Source of the DNA: Begonia masoniana
Lineage: Eukaryota; Streptophyta; Magnoliopsida; Cucurbitales; Begoniaceae
Reading direction: 5' to 3'
Length of the DNA stretch: 64,000 nucleotides
Assembly: GCA_022432975.1 (NCBI GenBank)
Contig: CM039510.1
Span: forward strand, 28,263,201-28,327,200
Every line of letters begins with the position of its first letter. Positions within the stretch are counted from its first letter, which is position 1. Below are positions 44,467 through 55,773 of the stretch, piece by piece. A program made the position numbers and the translations under genes. Under the pieces are notes generated by a model. That model had not been told where the DNA came from, did not search any database, and saw nothing but the letters and a program-made list of their open reading frames with translations.

Positions 44467-45928
44467 TGATGACTCTTATTTTAGAGTCATTTTATGCTAA
44501 CTTTATATAAGAAAACTTAGATGAATTGAGTGATTGTAATAATAAAGTAATGTGGATTTACTATAATTGCTATGCAATGCTGCAGCATTATGGCTTTGAT
44601 TGAATTTAATATATTTAATGCAGATTTTCTATTAAAAGCATAATTTTTCTCTTTAATTTGAATTTTATATTTTCATATTTGAATGCAAGGATTATAGCGG
44701 GAAAAATCAAGTTTAAAAGTGGGATTTGTTAGAGAAAATCATAGTTGCCAAAATTTGAGGATTTATTTTGATTTTAATTTGATGCAGATTACTAAGAAGA
44801 GAGAGAGGAGACTACTATTAAGGAAAATCAAATATGGATGATATTTAAAAATTGGGCAGCGAAAGATGTGAAGGAATAAAGAAGTTAGAGCAGCAATCAG
44901 AGGATGTATTAAAGTCGGGCAGCGGAAGATCTACAAAGAAATAAAGAAAACGGGCAGCGGAAGCAATAAAAAGGGGGCAGCACTAGATGACAAAACCAAA
45001 ATATCAACAGAAAGATTTATGGAGAGAGAAAAGTCATTCTGGAAATAGGCTAAAAAAATGGGGAACAATAAATGTGATTGGAGAGAGAAAGAGATTATGG
45101 CATAAAAAAAAGAAGAAAAGAGGAGATGGACTTCTTGCTGAAAAGATATAGAGCTCTGGATCCAGCAGAGGGAGACGACGTTCTTCTGCATTTTCCTTCT
45201 TCTCTTATTTTTATTTTTATGTTATTATTTTTTTTTAGTTTTATTTAATTATGCATAATAGCTAAACTTTTTAATCTTTGTTAGGACGATAGTATTTGTT
45301 GCGATATTTTGCTACGATCTTGGTTTTGTTTCTGCAATTATCTATTGAACAATTATTTGTGAAATTTTCTTGCTAAGTCAGATCGTATCGATAGATAGGT
45401 TGACGATTCATGTTTATATTGTATCGACAGATAGATATAAATTTTAGATGCACGAATAATTAATCGAATTAAATTGTTACAACGTAGTTAACATTAATTT
45501 GATTGGCGATAAGAATAGCGCATATCGAAAATTCAATCTTAGTTACAGTCTTTCAAGGTAGAAAGAAATTCTAATTTGAATTTACCTAGGCAATTCGAAA
45601 GAATCCTAGAATTAATTTTTATTCTTGCTGTTTTTAAGATAATGCTGCAGAGCATTACCAGAGCATCAGTAGTAAAATCATCGTAACGAAGAAATCGATC
45701 CTAACCAAGGCCTTCTTTTATCGTTTTTATCTCATTTAACTTGCTTTATTTTATTACATCATTATTCATATTTTATTTCTAATTATTATCTAGCAATTTA
45801 ATATTTTTATAAGATTTTTATAGCGATTAATTCAATTAACAATATCCTCGTGGGATCGATACTTTACTTACTCTATTACTTCGTTAGCGACACGTGCACT
45901 TGCGTGTAAGTGTGTAAAACCACTAACA
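44467..45928 (+). repeat. Athila 5' LTR (about 1462 bp)
   Basis: Starts TGATGACTCTTATTTTAG, ends CACTAACA. Contains four GGGCAGC(G/A) units (44856-44985), three with GGAAG or GAAAG, and the GTGGGATCGATAC block (45852) shared with the minus-strand Athila derivative. A 5' boundary one or two bases away is possible because no intact target duplication remains. Confidence 0.75.
44469..44490 (+). other. Hairpin at the Athila LTR tip
   Basis: ATGACTCT paired with AGAGTCAT around a TATTTT loop. The other Athila copy has ATAAGTCTT/AAGACTTAT around GAAA (13889-13910, minus strand) and an AATAAGTCTT/AAGACTTATT version at 9943-9966. Confidence 0.75.
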
Positions 45929-45934
45929 AGTTTT

Positions 45935-45952
45935 TGGCGCCGTTGCCGGGGA
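45935..45952 (+). other. Athila primer binding site (tRNA-Asp type)
   Basis: TGGCGCCGTTGCCGGGGA, the Athila-typical Asp tRNA complement, six bases after the LTR end. Confidence 0.95.
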
Positions 45953-47380
45953 TATTGATTAGTTGTGATTATTTTGCTATAATCATTTTATTTTATTTTA
46001 CGTTATTTTATTTTATTTTGTTTCTCTATTTTCAGATATCTTGATTTATGCCTGACGAAGAAGACGTACAGGATCTTGTACCCATAGATCTCGAAATTGA
46101 AAGAACATTTAGAGCTCGAAGAAGACAACAGCAGCAACAATTTATTGAGGAAGATAATATGGCAAACATAGAAAGAGAAAGAGAAAATGCTGAAAGAGTT
46201 GTTGATGACAGAGATATACCTATTCAGGATTTTGCAATTCCTATACTCAATGATCTTAATCCTGGGATAGTCAGACCTGATCTTCGTGCCATAAGGTTTG
46301 AGCTGAAACCAGTGATGTTCCAAATGCTTCAAACTGTTGGACAGTTCACTGGAGCTATCACAGATAATCCTCATCGCCATTTGAAGGTTTTTGGAGAAGT
46401 CAGTGACTCATTTAACTTCCCTGGTGTATCTGCAGAAACCCTGAGATTGAAACTCTTTCCATATTCTTTAAGAGATCACGCCAGAGATTGGTTAAATAGC
46501 ATTCATTCAGACACCATCACAACTTGGGGGGATTTAGCTAAGAAGTTCATTATGAAGTATCACCCACCAGCAAGGAATGCAAGGATGAGGAATGAGATCA
46601 CAAACTTCCAGCAAAGAGATGGAGAATCACTCTACGAAGCATGGGATAGATTTAAAGATTTGCTGAGACAGTGCCCAAATCACGGGATACCTCACTGGAT
46701 TCAACTGGAAACATTTTACAACGGACTGAATGGACAGACCCGATCGATTATTGATGCAGCAGCCAACGGAACGCTGCTATCAAAATCTTTTAATGAGGCA
46801 TACGATCTGCTGGAGAGAATGGCAGTGAACAGTTATCAATGGCCATCAGACAGGAACACTTCTTCAAGGAGAGCACCTGGAAGTTATGAGATAGATGAAG
46901 TAGCAGCTCTTAATGCAAAGATAGCCTCACTCGAAAATGCCATCAAAGCCATGAACAAACAGCAACAACCAGTAACCAGAGAGATTTCTTGCATTTTCTG
47001 TGGGGAGAACCATGATGATAGTTCATGCCCAACGAATCCTGAGTCGGCAAATTACGTGGGGTATAACCGAAATAATAACCCATATTCACATACGTATAAC
47101 CCTGGATGGAGACAGCACCCTAACTTCCAATGGAACTCACAGCAACAGAACAATGCAATACCTGCAAGATGTGATGACCCGAATATGCACGTATGGGTAC
47201 GATGGCTGCACGAACCGGAACCCGGATGGCGGTACGTCTGCGCGGGCAAACCGGAAGGTGACAGGTCATAAAAATGGGGTCGTCACAATCCCACATCGCT
47301 TGGGGAAGTATGTGGAAATGAAACATATGTAAGAGATCCCTCCCAACATAGTAAGACGCGTTTTGAAGCACAATTGACAA

Positions 47381-47460
47381 CGGATCCCATAAGAACTCCG
47401 AAGTTAAAAGTGCTTAGGCGAGAGCAATCCCGGGTTGGGTGACCTTCCGGGAAGTTCTCG
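47381..47460 (+). repeat. 5S rRNA-like segment in the Cassandra 5' LTR
   Basis: Reads GGATCCCATAAGAACTCCG, then AAGTTAAAAGTGCTTAGGCG and GGGTTGGGTGACC: the 5S internal control region (box A, IE, box C) and the preceding helix, with substitutions. Only ~80 of the ~120 bases are 5S-like, so this is not a functional rRNA gene. Confidence 0.9.
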
Positions 47461-47829
47461 CCAAACAAAGCCGTGAGGGGAGGATATTGGGCTGCGGCCC
47501 AATTCCCACAGCGGACAGTATCTTGCTGGGAAAAGGGGTCGTTACAAATGGTATCAGAGCCTTTACCCAACCGGAAATGTGGCCAACGAGGACGTTGGGC
47601 CCCCGAGGGGGGGTGATTGTGATTACCCGAATATGCACGTATGGGTACGATGGCTGCACGAACCGGAACCCGGATGGCGGTACGTCCTGCGCGGGCAAAC
47701 CGGAAGGTGACAGGTCGTAAAAAGGGGGTCGTCACAATCCCACATCGCTTGGGGAAGTATGTGGAAATGAAACATATGTAAGAGATCCCTCCCAACATAG
47801 TAAGACGTGTTTTGAAGCACAATTGACAA

Positions 47830-47909
47830 CGGATCCCATAAGAACTCCGAAGTTAAAAGTGCTTCGGCGAGAGCAATCCCGGGTTGGGTGACCTTCCGAG
47901 AAGTTCTCG
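47830..47909 (+). repeat. 5S rRNA-like segment in the Cassandra 3' LTR
   Basis: Same segment as in the 5' LTR with few changes (TGCTTCGGCG for TGCTTAGGCG, CCGAGAAG for CCGGGAAG). Confidence 0.9.
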
Positions 47910-48919
47910 CCAAACAAAGCCGTGAGGGGAGGATATTGGGCTGCGGCCCAATTCCCACAGCGGACAATATCTTGCTGGGAAAAGGGGTCGTTACACAAGA
48001 TCTGCTGACAATTATGCCCAGAATTACAATCAGCAACTCCAGAAGCCAGTAGTTCAAGAAAAACAGGACAACTTTGCAAGGGAGTATGCTGCAAAGACAG
48101 ATATAATTTTGCAGAATTTATCAGCTTCGATAAAGAACATTGAAACCCAACTGGGGCAGCTAACACAATCTTCGAATTCAAGAAGCAGTGGACAATTACC
48201 CAGCGACACTGAGATTCCATAGAGATCGGGAAAAGAACACTGCAAGGCAATAATATTAAGAAATGGAAGAGAAGTGGAGATTCCAGAGAAGCCACCAAGA
48301 GTGGAGAAACCAAAGAAAAATTGCCAAGAAAAAAGAGTAGAACAGCAACCCAGTACTGAGGATTTACAAGAAAGAGAAATGATGATTGAGAAAGAAGGAA
48401 CTCAGGAGGCCGAAGAGAATAATTCTGAATCTGGAGAAATTAATATAAATGCCGCAGTTCCGCCCGCAGCATCGCAACAGCATCGACCTACAGAAGTGCA
48501 ACTCCAGAAACCACCTCCACCATTTCCACAGAGGCTTCAAAAACACAACCAGGAAAAACAGTTTAAAATTTTTTTGGATGTTTTGAAGCAACTCCATATC
48601 AATGTACCTCTTGTGGAAGCTCTTGAGTAGATGCCGAATTTGTAACGCCCCGAGTTATCTGAGCCCGGTTTGCTACTCATAACGCTGAACCGAACCATGA
48701 CGTCTTGATGCTAAATTTAAAATTTCACTCGACAGTCAAAATTTGACTTTTTCTAAACTAAATATATTTTAAAACTTGCAGCGGAAAATCAATTGAACAT
48801 CAATGAAGCTAAGTAACCTGTGAAAACATTTTAAAATGACTGTTGGAAGTGTTAAGAGTGATTGGCCAAAAGACGTAAAGCTTAAAAAAAAACGCGGAAT
48901 GCCCGTGAAGTTGCCGAAG

Positions 48920-49325
48920 TCGAATACATCTGCCGACGACAAAGTCAACGGAAGAAGCAGAAATAGGAATGGGAGGTTTCTACCGATGACGTGTACAGAC
49001 AACGCACCACCATCTACCGACAAGCCAACACAACTACATCTGCCGATGAAGTCAACATAACTTCATCTGCCGATGAAGTCAACATAACTTCATCTGCCGA
49101 TGGAGTCAACATAACTTTGTCTACCGATAGATTTCCATCTGCCGATAGACAAGCACGCGACATCCACCGACAACGGCATTACGACTCCTTCCGATAAGAT
49201 TAAAATATACGCTACATCTGCCGATAGCAAAACTACAGGTTTTGCGACTTGCACCTGCCGATGACGTCAGCCGGATGTTCTCTCTCTCATCCAACGACTT
49301 TACTGAAGGCACCTTCCGATAGGCA
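48920..49325 (-). repeat. CATCTGCCGAT module array in LTR D
   Basis: About ten units; three reading (A)TCTGCCGATG followed by (A/G)AGTCAACATAAC are near-perfect ~27-bp repeats (49048-49115). TGACGTCA near 49262 and TGACGTGTA near 48986. Confidence 0.85.
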
Positions 49326-49774
49326 GAACGACAAAACTAAACATCCAGAAACAAACCAAATCACTGCCCTTCCCAAATTCAGTAAAAACAATGTTTTCAA
49401 AATCCAACAGAATACCAATATCAGAAGATTCTCAAAAATGTATTCAAAGCTTTGAAACCACTATTGTCAAAAAATTTTCAGGAAAACATCTATACTGAAC
49501 TAGTTACCCTCAACTCAACTCCTGCAGCCATGGATTAAACCGCCTCAACAGATGACCAAATCGATGCCTGAAAATGCTCCTCCAACCAGCCTATTCCTCA
49601 TGTTGGTCGGTAGACATACCTTCAGTAACTTCTTCACCTACATCACAAAACTCATCTATTAGCCTAATGCTAAGCAAGTAGAGCGATGAATGAAATGGAT
49701 CAATGAAGCAATAATTTCCCCTAAACATGCGGTCTCTACTTTCTCATCTCAGTTGTATTCAAATTCGTTCTTGT

Positions 49775-49977
49775 TGATCCCTCTGTACGATGGGAAAGTG
49801 GATCAGTCATTCCCCAAAGCATACATCCTCTGATCTCAATTAAGGGGCAGATTAATTCCCTTAACAGTTAACTGGTCTGATCCCCCTGTAGGATTGGGAA
49901 GTGGATCACTTTTCCCAAAACCTCAATCATCTGTTCTCAGTTAAGGGGCGAATTAATCCCCCTTAACAGTTGTTCTG
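49775..49977 (-). repeat. Diverged two-copy tandem repeat in LTR D
   Basis: Two ~100-bp copies, each with GATCC near the start, AGTGGATCA, and a TTAAGGGGC(A/G)(G/A)ATTAAT end. Older than the LTR B and Tekay duplications judging by divergence. Confidence 0.75.
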
Positions 49978-50097
49978 ATCATCCTGCTCACACTTACCAT
50001 GCGTTTCATGTAAATTCATTTTCGTAATCTTTCAAAAACATGATGCATGACAACTGGAAAATAAACATACAAAACATACATAAATCCTACTGTTTTG

Positions 50098-50139
50098 TGA
50101 TGTAGGCCCGAAGGACACAAACAAACTCTACTTACCTGG
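50098..50139 (-). promoter_or_regulatory. Conserved LTR splice-donor block (LTR D)
   Basis: Minus strand: CCAGGTAAGTAGAGTTTG, spacer, TTCGGGCCTACATCAC, nearly the same as in the Tekay LTR. Confidence 0.55.
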
Positions 50140-53100
50140 ATTCTTGGCGAGTGCTCGGTTAGGAGCTTCTTCGGGATCTTTCTCACCTAGAACATAAACA
50201 GAACATTAAGTCAACCTGTACTAAACCTCATTCTAAGGCATTCAGAAAACCTAAGGGAATAGTTGAGAGTTCTGATCGCCAAGCATTACTGATTCTATGC
50301 TAAACCCGAATCTACTCATTTTCCTGATGAGTTCCCAAAATACATATCTAACACTCCCCCATACAATCTTCCTTAGTTACTAAGTCAGAAAAATCGAGGT
50401 AGAAACTTACCTAGCTCGGCGAACGGACTCGGGGAAGGAAATCGCCTGGGAAGTCTGCGGATTTGAGCTGAAAACCGAGAGCAAGAATGAATAGTGGCGG
50501 CTAAGCTCAATAGATTCTTTTTAAATAGGTTATCCGCTAATAAGTTTTTAATTTAGCATAATGCCCTTGCATATCCATTCATTAACCTAATCCATATTTG
50601 CACATCTTAATTTGACAAATTAAATTGGGTTTAATGAAACCGGGTGCTACAGAATTACACTAAATTTATGAAGGACATCTTATCAAAAAAGAGGAGGTTG
50701 GGAGAATATGAAATGGTGGCTATGACTGAGAAAACCAGCTATATTTTGCAGTACAAGATCCCACCAAAGTTGAAGGACCCTGGTAGCTTCACTATTCCTT
50801 GTACAATTGGCAATAATTATTTTGGAAAAGCTCTCTGTGATCTGGGAGCCAGCATAAATCTGATGCCCATGTCAATCTTTAAGAAGCTGGGAATTGGAGA
50901 AGCTCGGCCAACAACAGTAACCTTGCAGCTTGCTGACCGATCATTAACCCACCCTCAAGGAAAGATTGAAGATGTGTTGGTAAAGGTGGATAAATTCATT
51001 TTCCCTGCAGATTTTATTATACTTGACTATGAAGCTGATCGAGAGGTGCCAATAATTTTAGGAAGGCCATTTTTGGCTACTGGCAGAACTCTGATTGATG
51101 TTCAGAGAGGAGAACTGACAATGCGAGTTAATGACCAACAAGTTACTTTCAACGTTTTAAAGGCCATGAAATGTCCATATGATGAGGAAAAGTGTTTTAA
51201 TATTTCTGAGGAAATTAAAATTGCAGAAATGAAACAAATGTCAGGAGGGTATAGAAGGCAGTTCGAGGCATTAATTCGAGCAGAAGATAGTAAAGAAGAT
51301 GGGGAGCATTCCAGCAAGGAAGCCGCCACAGTGGAACTTAAACAACTGCCTCCACATTTGAAGTATGTATTTCTTGGACTCAACGAAACACTTCCTGCTA
51401 TTATTTCTACCACTCTGTCTAACATGCAGGAGCAAGAATTAGTGGAGGTTCTAAAGAAATACAAGCTAGCTTTAGCATGGACAGTGAAGGATATAAAAGG
51501 AATAAGTCCAAGCATCTGTATGCACAAGATCAGATTGGAAGAAGGAATCACTCCAACCATAGATCAACAGAGAAGGTTAAACCTGATTATGAAAGAAGTG
51601 GTGAAGAAAGAAATACTCAAGTGGTTGGATGCAGGCATTATCTACCCCATTTCTGACAGCTCGTGGATTAGTCCAATTCCTTGTGTTCCAAAGAAAGGAG
51701 GAACAACTGTAGTAGCTAATGAAAAAAATGAATTGATACCAACAAGGACAGTAACAGGATGGAGGATATGCATGGATTACAGGAAATTGAATAAAGCAAC
51801 CCGAAAGGACCACTTTCCTCTTCCCTTTATAGATCAAATGCTGGATAGATTAGCAGGAAAGAAATTCTACTGCTTCTTGGACGGATACTCAGGGTATAAT
51901 CAAATTACTATAGCACCAGAGGATCAAGAGAAAACAATTTTCACCTGCCCATATGGAACTTTCGCCTTTAGGAGAATGCCTTTTGGTTTGTGCAACGCTC
52001 CTGCCACATTTCAGCGTTGTATGATGGCCATTTTCTCAGACATGATTGAAGAATGTTTGGAAGTCTTTATGGATGATTTCTCCATTGTTGGAGACTCTTT
52101 CGAGAATTGCTTGGAAAATTTAGAGAAAGTGTTGAAGAGATGCATGGAAACTAACCTAGTTTTAAACTGGGAAAAGTGTCATTTTATGGTTCCAAAGGGA
52201 ATAGTTCTCGGACACAAGGTTTCAGACAAAGGTTTAGAGGTGGACAAAGCAAAAATTGAAGTTATTGAGAAACTACCTCCACCAAAAACAGTGAAAGGAA
52301 TCAGAAACTTCCTAGGGCATGCAGGATTCTACAGGCGATTCATTAAGGATTTTTCTAAAATATCGAAGCCCCCTATGTAGTTTACTGGAGCAGAATACAG
52401 AATTCAACTTTGATAAAAACTGTCTTGAAGCCTTTCACCTGCTGAAACAGAAGCTGATCACTGCACCTGTGATAGCTGCACCAGACTGGAACTCTCCATT
52501 TATTCTGATGCGTGATGCAAGTGATTATGCAGTGGGAGTAGTTCTCGGGCAGAAGAAAGATAAATTATTTCACTCTATTTATTATGCCAGAAAAACTTTG
52601 AATGAGGCTCAAAAGAATTACACAACCACGGAGAAAGAACTGTTAGCGGTGGTATTTGCATTTGATAAATTCAGAGCATATCTAATTGGCGCCAAGGTTA
52701 TCGTCTATACGGATCATGCAGCAATAAAATATTTGGTTGCCAAGAAGGATGCTAAACCTAGGCTTATTCGATGGGTGCTGTTACTTCAAGAATTTGATAT
52801 GGAGATTTGAGACAAAAAAAGGTGCGAAACCAAGTGGCTGATCATTTATCTCGTCTGGAGAATATAGGAGAGCAACAAAATGATGAAATGATCAAAGAAT
52901 TCTTCCCTGATGAACAGCTACTGCAGCTGGAAGTTTCTTCAGCTCCCTGGTACGCAGATTTTGTGAATTTTATTGTAAGTAATATAATCCCTTTTGATTT
53001 AGATTATCAGCAACGAAGGAAGTTCTTGAAGGATGTTAAACAATATTTCTGGGACGAGCCATTTCTTTTCAAACAATGTGCTGACCAGTTGTTAAGAAGG

Positions 53101-54597
53101 TGTGTCCCTGAAGAAGAAATGCAATCAGTGCTGCAGCAATGCCACGCAGCACCATATGGCGGTCATTATGGAGGAACTAGAACAGCAGCTAAAATTTTGC
53201 AATCAGATTTGTACTGGCCCTCTCTTTTTAAGGATGCTAATGAATATGTTAAAAATTGTGACAGATGCCAAAGAGTAGGAAACATCTCGAGGAAACACGA
53301 GCTGCCACATACAAATATTTTAGAAGTGGAAATATTCGATGTATGGGGGATAGACTTCATGGGACATTTTCCACCTTCTTTCGGGAATCAATATATTTTG
53401 CTGGCTGTGGATTATGTATCTAAATGGGTTGAAGCAGTGGCACTTCCAAATAATGAAGGGAAAAGTGTTCTTAAATTTCTGCAGAAAAATATTTTTACAC
53501 GTTTTGGAACACCGCGAGCAATTATAAGCGATGGAGGTTCCCATTACTGCAATAGGATGTTCACTGGATTACTGGGAAAATATGGGGTCAAACATAAAAT
53601 AACTACAGCATACCATCCTCAGAGTAATGGACAAGCAGAAGTATCTAACAGTGAAGTAAAACGGATTCTGGAGAAGGTGGTGAATCCGAACAGAAAAGAT
53701 TGGTCATTAAAATTAGATGATGCATTATGGGCATATAGAACTGCATATAAAACACCTTTGGGCACCACACCTTATAATTTGATTTATGGGAAAGCTTGTC
53801 ATTTACCAGTAGAGCTTGAGCATAAAGCATATTGGGCAATTAAAACTCTAAACCTGGATTTACAAAGAGCAGGGAAACATCGATTTTTGCAGTTACAGGA
53901 GCTGGAAGAGCTAAGGTTGGGAGCTTATGAAAATGTAAAAATTTACAAGGAAAAAGTGAAGAAATGGCATGATAGAAAGTTACAGGCAAGAACATTTTTA
54001 AAAGGTGAAAAAGTCTTGCTATTTAATTCTAGGTTGAAGCTTTTTCCAGGAAAGCTTAAATCAAGGTGGTCTGGGCCATTTGAAATAATGGAGGTATTTC
54101 CATATGGAACAGTGAAGCTGCATGATGAAAAAAGTGGAAGGAATTTCAAGGTAAATGGCCAACGAATAAAACATTATTTTGGAGAGAAATTGACAAAAAT
54201 TATGTCAATTTCCCTACAAAATGTGGAAGAAAACTGAGCAAAAGGAAAGTCTGGCTGAAGACTTATGTAAAAACTTAGCGCTGTGAGGGAGGCAACCCTC
54301 AATAATATCTTTTTGTGCGTTAATTTTAGTTGCATTTTCATCTATTATTTTTGTCTTATAATTTTTATTTTTCTTTAGTTTAAATAAATTATTTTTGAAT
54401 TTCACTCTTATTTTTTTTTTTTACTTATCTTCACCCAATCCCTCTCGAAGTGATTTTAGGGTTAATTTCTGCTTTCAACCCATCGCCGACTTTCTGTGAA
54501 ATTTCTCTCCGAGCAAAAATTTTTCAGCAAATTTTTCCTCTCCCTTACACCGCTGCGACTAACGCCCACAGCATTACGTACTATTGTGTCGGTATCA

Positions 54598-55773
54598 ATG
54601 AGGCCAAAGCAAAAAGGAAAAAAGAACGTTAAGCAGGTAAATAGAATGGCTTTCATCTCCGAAGAGGCAAAGTTGAGATATGAGCAGGGTTTGCAGCAAC
54701 GCAGCTTTGCTCAAGAAAAAGGCTTCCTAGTCACAAACGAGCAGCTATTAAGGTACCCGAACTACATTACCTCTGTTATTCAGGAGCGTAAATGGGAGAA
54801 ATTTTGTGAGGTTCCAGGGGCAGCAGTAATAAATATTGTGAGAGAGTTTTATGCAAATTTTGAGGGAGATCTGCCCGAGTGTATTCAGGTTCGAAAGTGC
54901 GATGTGAGATTCGGACCTTCAGCGATTAATAGTTTTTACAATCTTGAGGAAGTTGAAGATGAGTTTTACAAATACGAAGATAATTTATCATCTGAATTTC
55001 TGGAATCGGCTTTAAAAGAAATAGCTATGCCCGGTACAGATTGGGTGAGATCGAAAACAGGTTTCCTCTCCATTCCTCGGCTATCTCTGCTGCCAAAAGC
55101 CAAGGTTTGGTATCACTTTTTGAAACTCCGGATATTTCCTTCTTCTCATGGCCAGCATGTAACCAGGGATCGTGCCATTTTGCTATACTGCATTCTAACC
55201 AATAAAAAGATAAATATTGGTCTGGTCATTTACAGAAATCTTTGTGCAAATGCCCTCAAGCCAAAAGGGCAGCTTCTGTTTCCTTCTTTGGTGTCTGGAT
55301 TATGTGCAATGGCTGGGGTAATTTCTGAAGCTGATGAAGAAGAACTCTCTCCCGGCCCAGTGATGACACCAATTATTATAAGGAGAATTGCATCGGAAGG
55401 ATTGAGCGCTGGAGAACCAGAAGCACAGGAGAATGCTGCAAGTGAAGCTGCAGCATCCTCCAGCAATAGCAATTTACAACAGCAAATACTTGACAGTTTG
55501 GTATCAGTGTGTACAAGGCTCGATCGGATTGACAATGACATTTTGGCTTTGAAGACGAAATTCATACTTTATGAAAATCTCCAATACCAAATGAGAAAAT
55601 CTATGAAGAGTCTAAAACGTAAAAACATGATATTCTGGCAATACACCAAGCTTCGTGATACAACATCAGCAGCCAGTTTTGCCAAAATGCAGGAAGATCC
55701 AGCTCATGTTTTCCCTCGGTTCCCAACAGCACTCTTCAGAGATTCGGATGAGGAGTCAGAACTTGAAGCATGA
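54598..55773 (+). CDS. Athila env-like protein (391 aa) with a plant-transposon-protein domain
   Basis: The frame is open from 54496 (GTG) but the ATG at 54598 is the first real start. Residues about 50-220 resemble the domain in the Sirevirus env-like protein: FYANF at 84, FGPSAINSFY at 105, LLPKAKVWYHF at 164, INIGLVIYRNL at 205. The N-terminus is basic (RPKQKGKKNVK), the middle acidic and Ala/Ser-rich (about 265-300), and the C-terminus holds a coiled-coil-like stretch (LDSLVSVCTRLDRIDNDILALK). No signal peptide or transmembrane helix is obvious, so an envelope role is not supported. It is the only intact ORF of this Athila, possibly by chance or because it is shorter. Confidence 0.8.
   Translation: MRPKQKGKKNVKQVNRMAFISEEAKLRYEQGLQQRSFAQEKGFLVTNEQLLRYPNYITSVIQERKWEKFCEVPGAAVINIVREFYANFEGDLPECIQVRKCDVRFGPSAINSFYNLEEVEDEFYKYEDNLSSEFLESALKEIAMPGTDWVRSKTGFLSIPRLSLLPKAKVWYHFLKLRIFPSSHGQHVTRDRAILLYCILTNKKINIGLVIYRNLCANALKPKGQLLFPSLVSGLCAMAGVISEADEEELSPGPVMTPIIIRRIASEGLSAGEPEAQENAASEAAASSSNSNLQQQILDSLVSVCTRLDRIDNDILALKTKFILYENLQYQMRKSMKSLKRKNMIFWQYTKLRDTTSAASFAKMQEDPAHVFPRFPTALFRDSDEESELEA

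Larger units (their letters stand above)
47170..47995 (+). mobile_element. Complete Cassandra TRIM, TSD caaga
   Basis: 5' LTR 47170-47546 (377 bp), PBS TGGTATCAGAGC (47549-47560), 71-bp interior, polypurine GAGGGGGGG (47605-47613), 3' LTR 47618-47995 (378 bp). Flanked by caaga on both sides (47165-47169, 47996-48000). Both LTRs hold a 5S rRNA-like segment on the + strand. Non-coding and mobilised in trans. LTR copies differ at a handful of positions. Confidence 0.95.
48641..50651 (-). mobile_element. Solo LTR D (2011 bp), TSD gaatt
   Basis: TGTAACGCCC (48641) to GGTGCTACA (50651) on the + strand, flanked by identical gaatt (48636-48640 and 50652-50656). No interior, hence solo. Carries a GCCGAT array (48920-49325), a diverged two-copy repeat (49775-49977) and a splice-donor block (50098-50139). 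Closely related in layout to LTR B and the Tekay LTR. Confidence 0.92.
46048..54237 (+). pseudogene. Athila gag-pol, interrupted and mutated
   Basis: The gag capsid region (LRLKLFPYSLRDHARDWL, SLYEAWDRFKDLLRQCP) runs to a CIFCGENHDDSSCP knuckle-like motif. It resumes after Cassandra at 48001, has a TAG near 48221 and another at 48628, and continues after LTR D at 50657. The protease has CDLGAS (near 50839) in place of the usual DSGA. RT has CMDYRKLNKATR and FMDDFSIVG. RNase H begins [12 protein letters not shown]. The integrase has the HCCH finger ending [23 protein letters not shown] and [12 protein letters not shown]. Frame breaks occur near 52370 and 52806, the second beside a TGA. It cannot give an intact polyprotein. 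Confidence 0.92.

Noticed and set aside
47381..47460. Functional 5S rRNA gene
   Set aside because: Only the inner part of 5S is present, with substitutions, within Cassandra LTRs; no second rDNA unit or Pol III terminator at the right place.
47283..48313. Minus-strand ORFs of 94-193 codons over Cassandra and the Athila gag
   Set aside because: Antisense shadows of Cassandra LTRs and gag; two similar ORFs exist because the LTRs are repeated.
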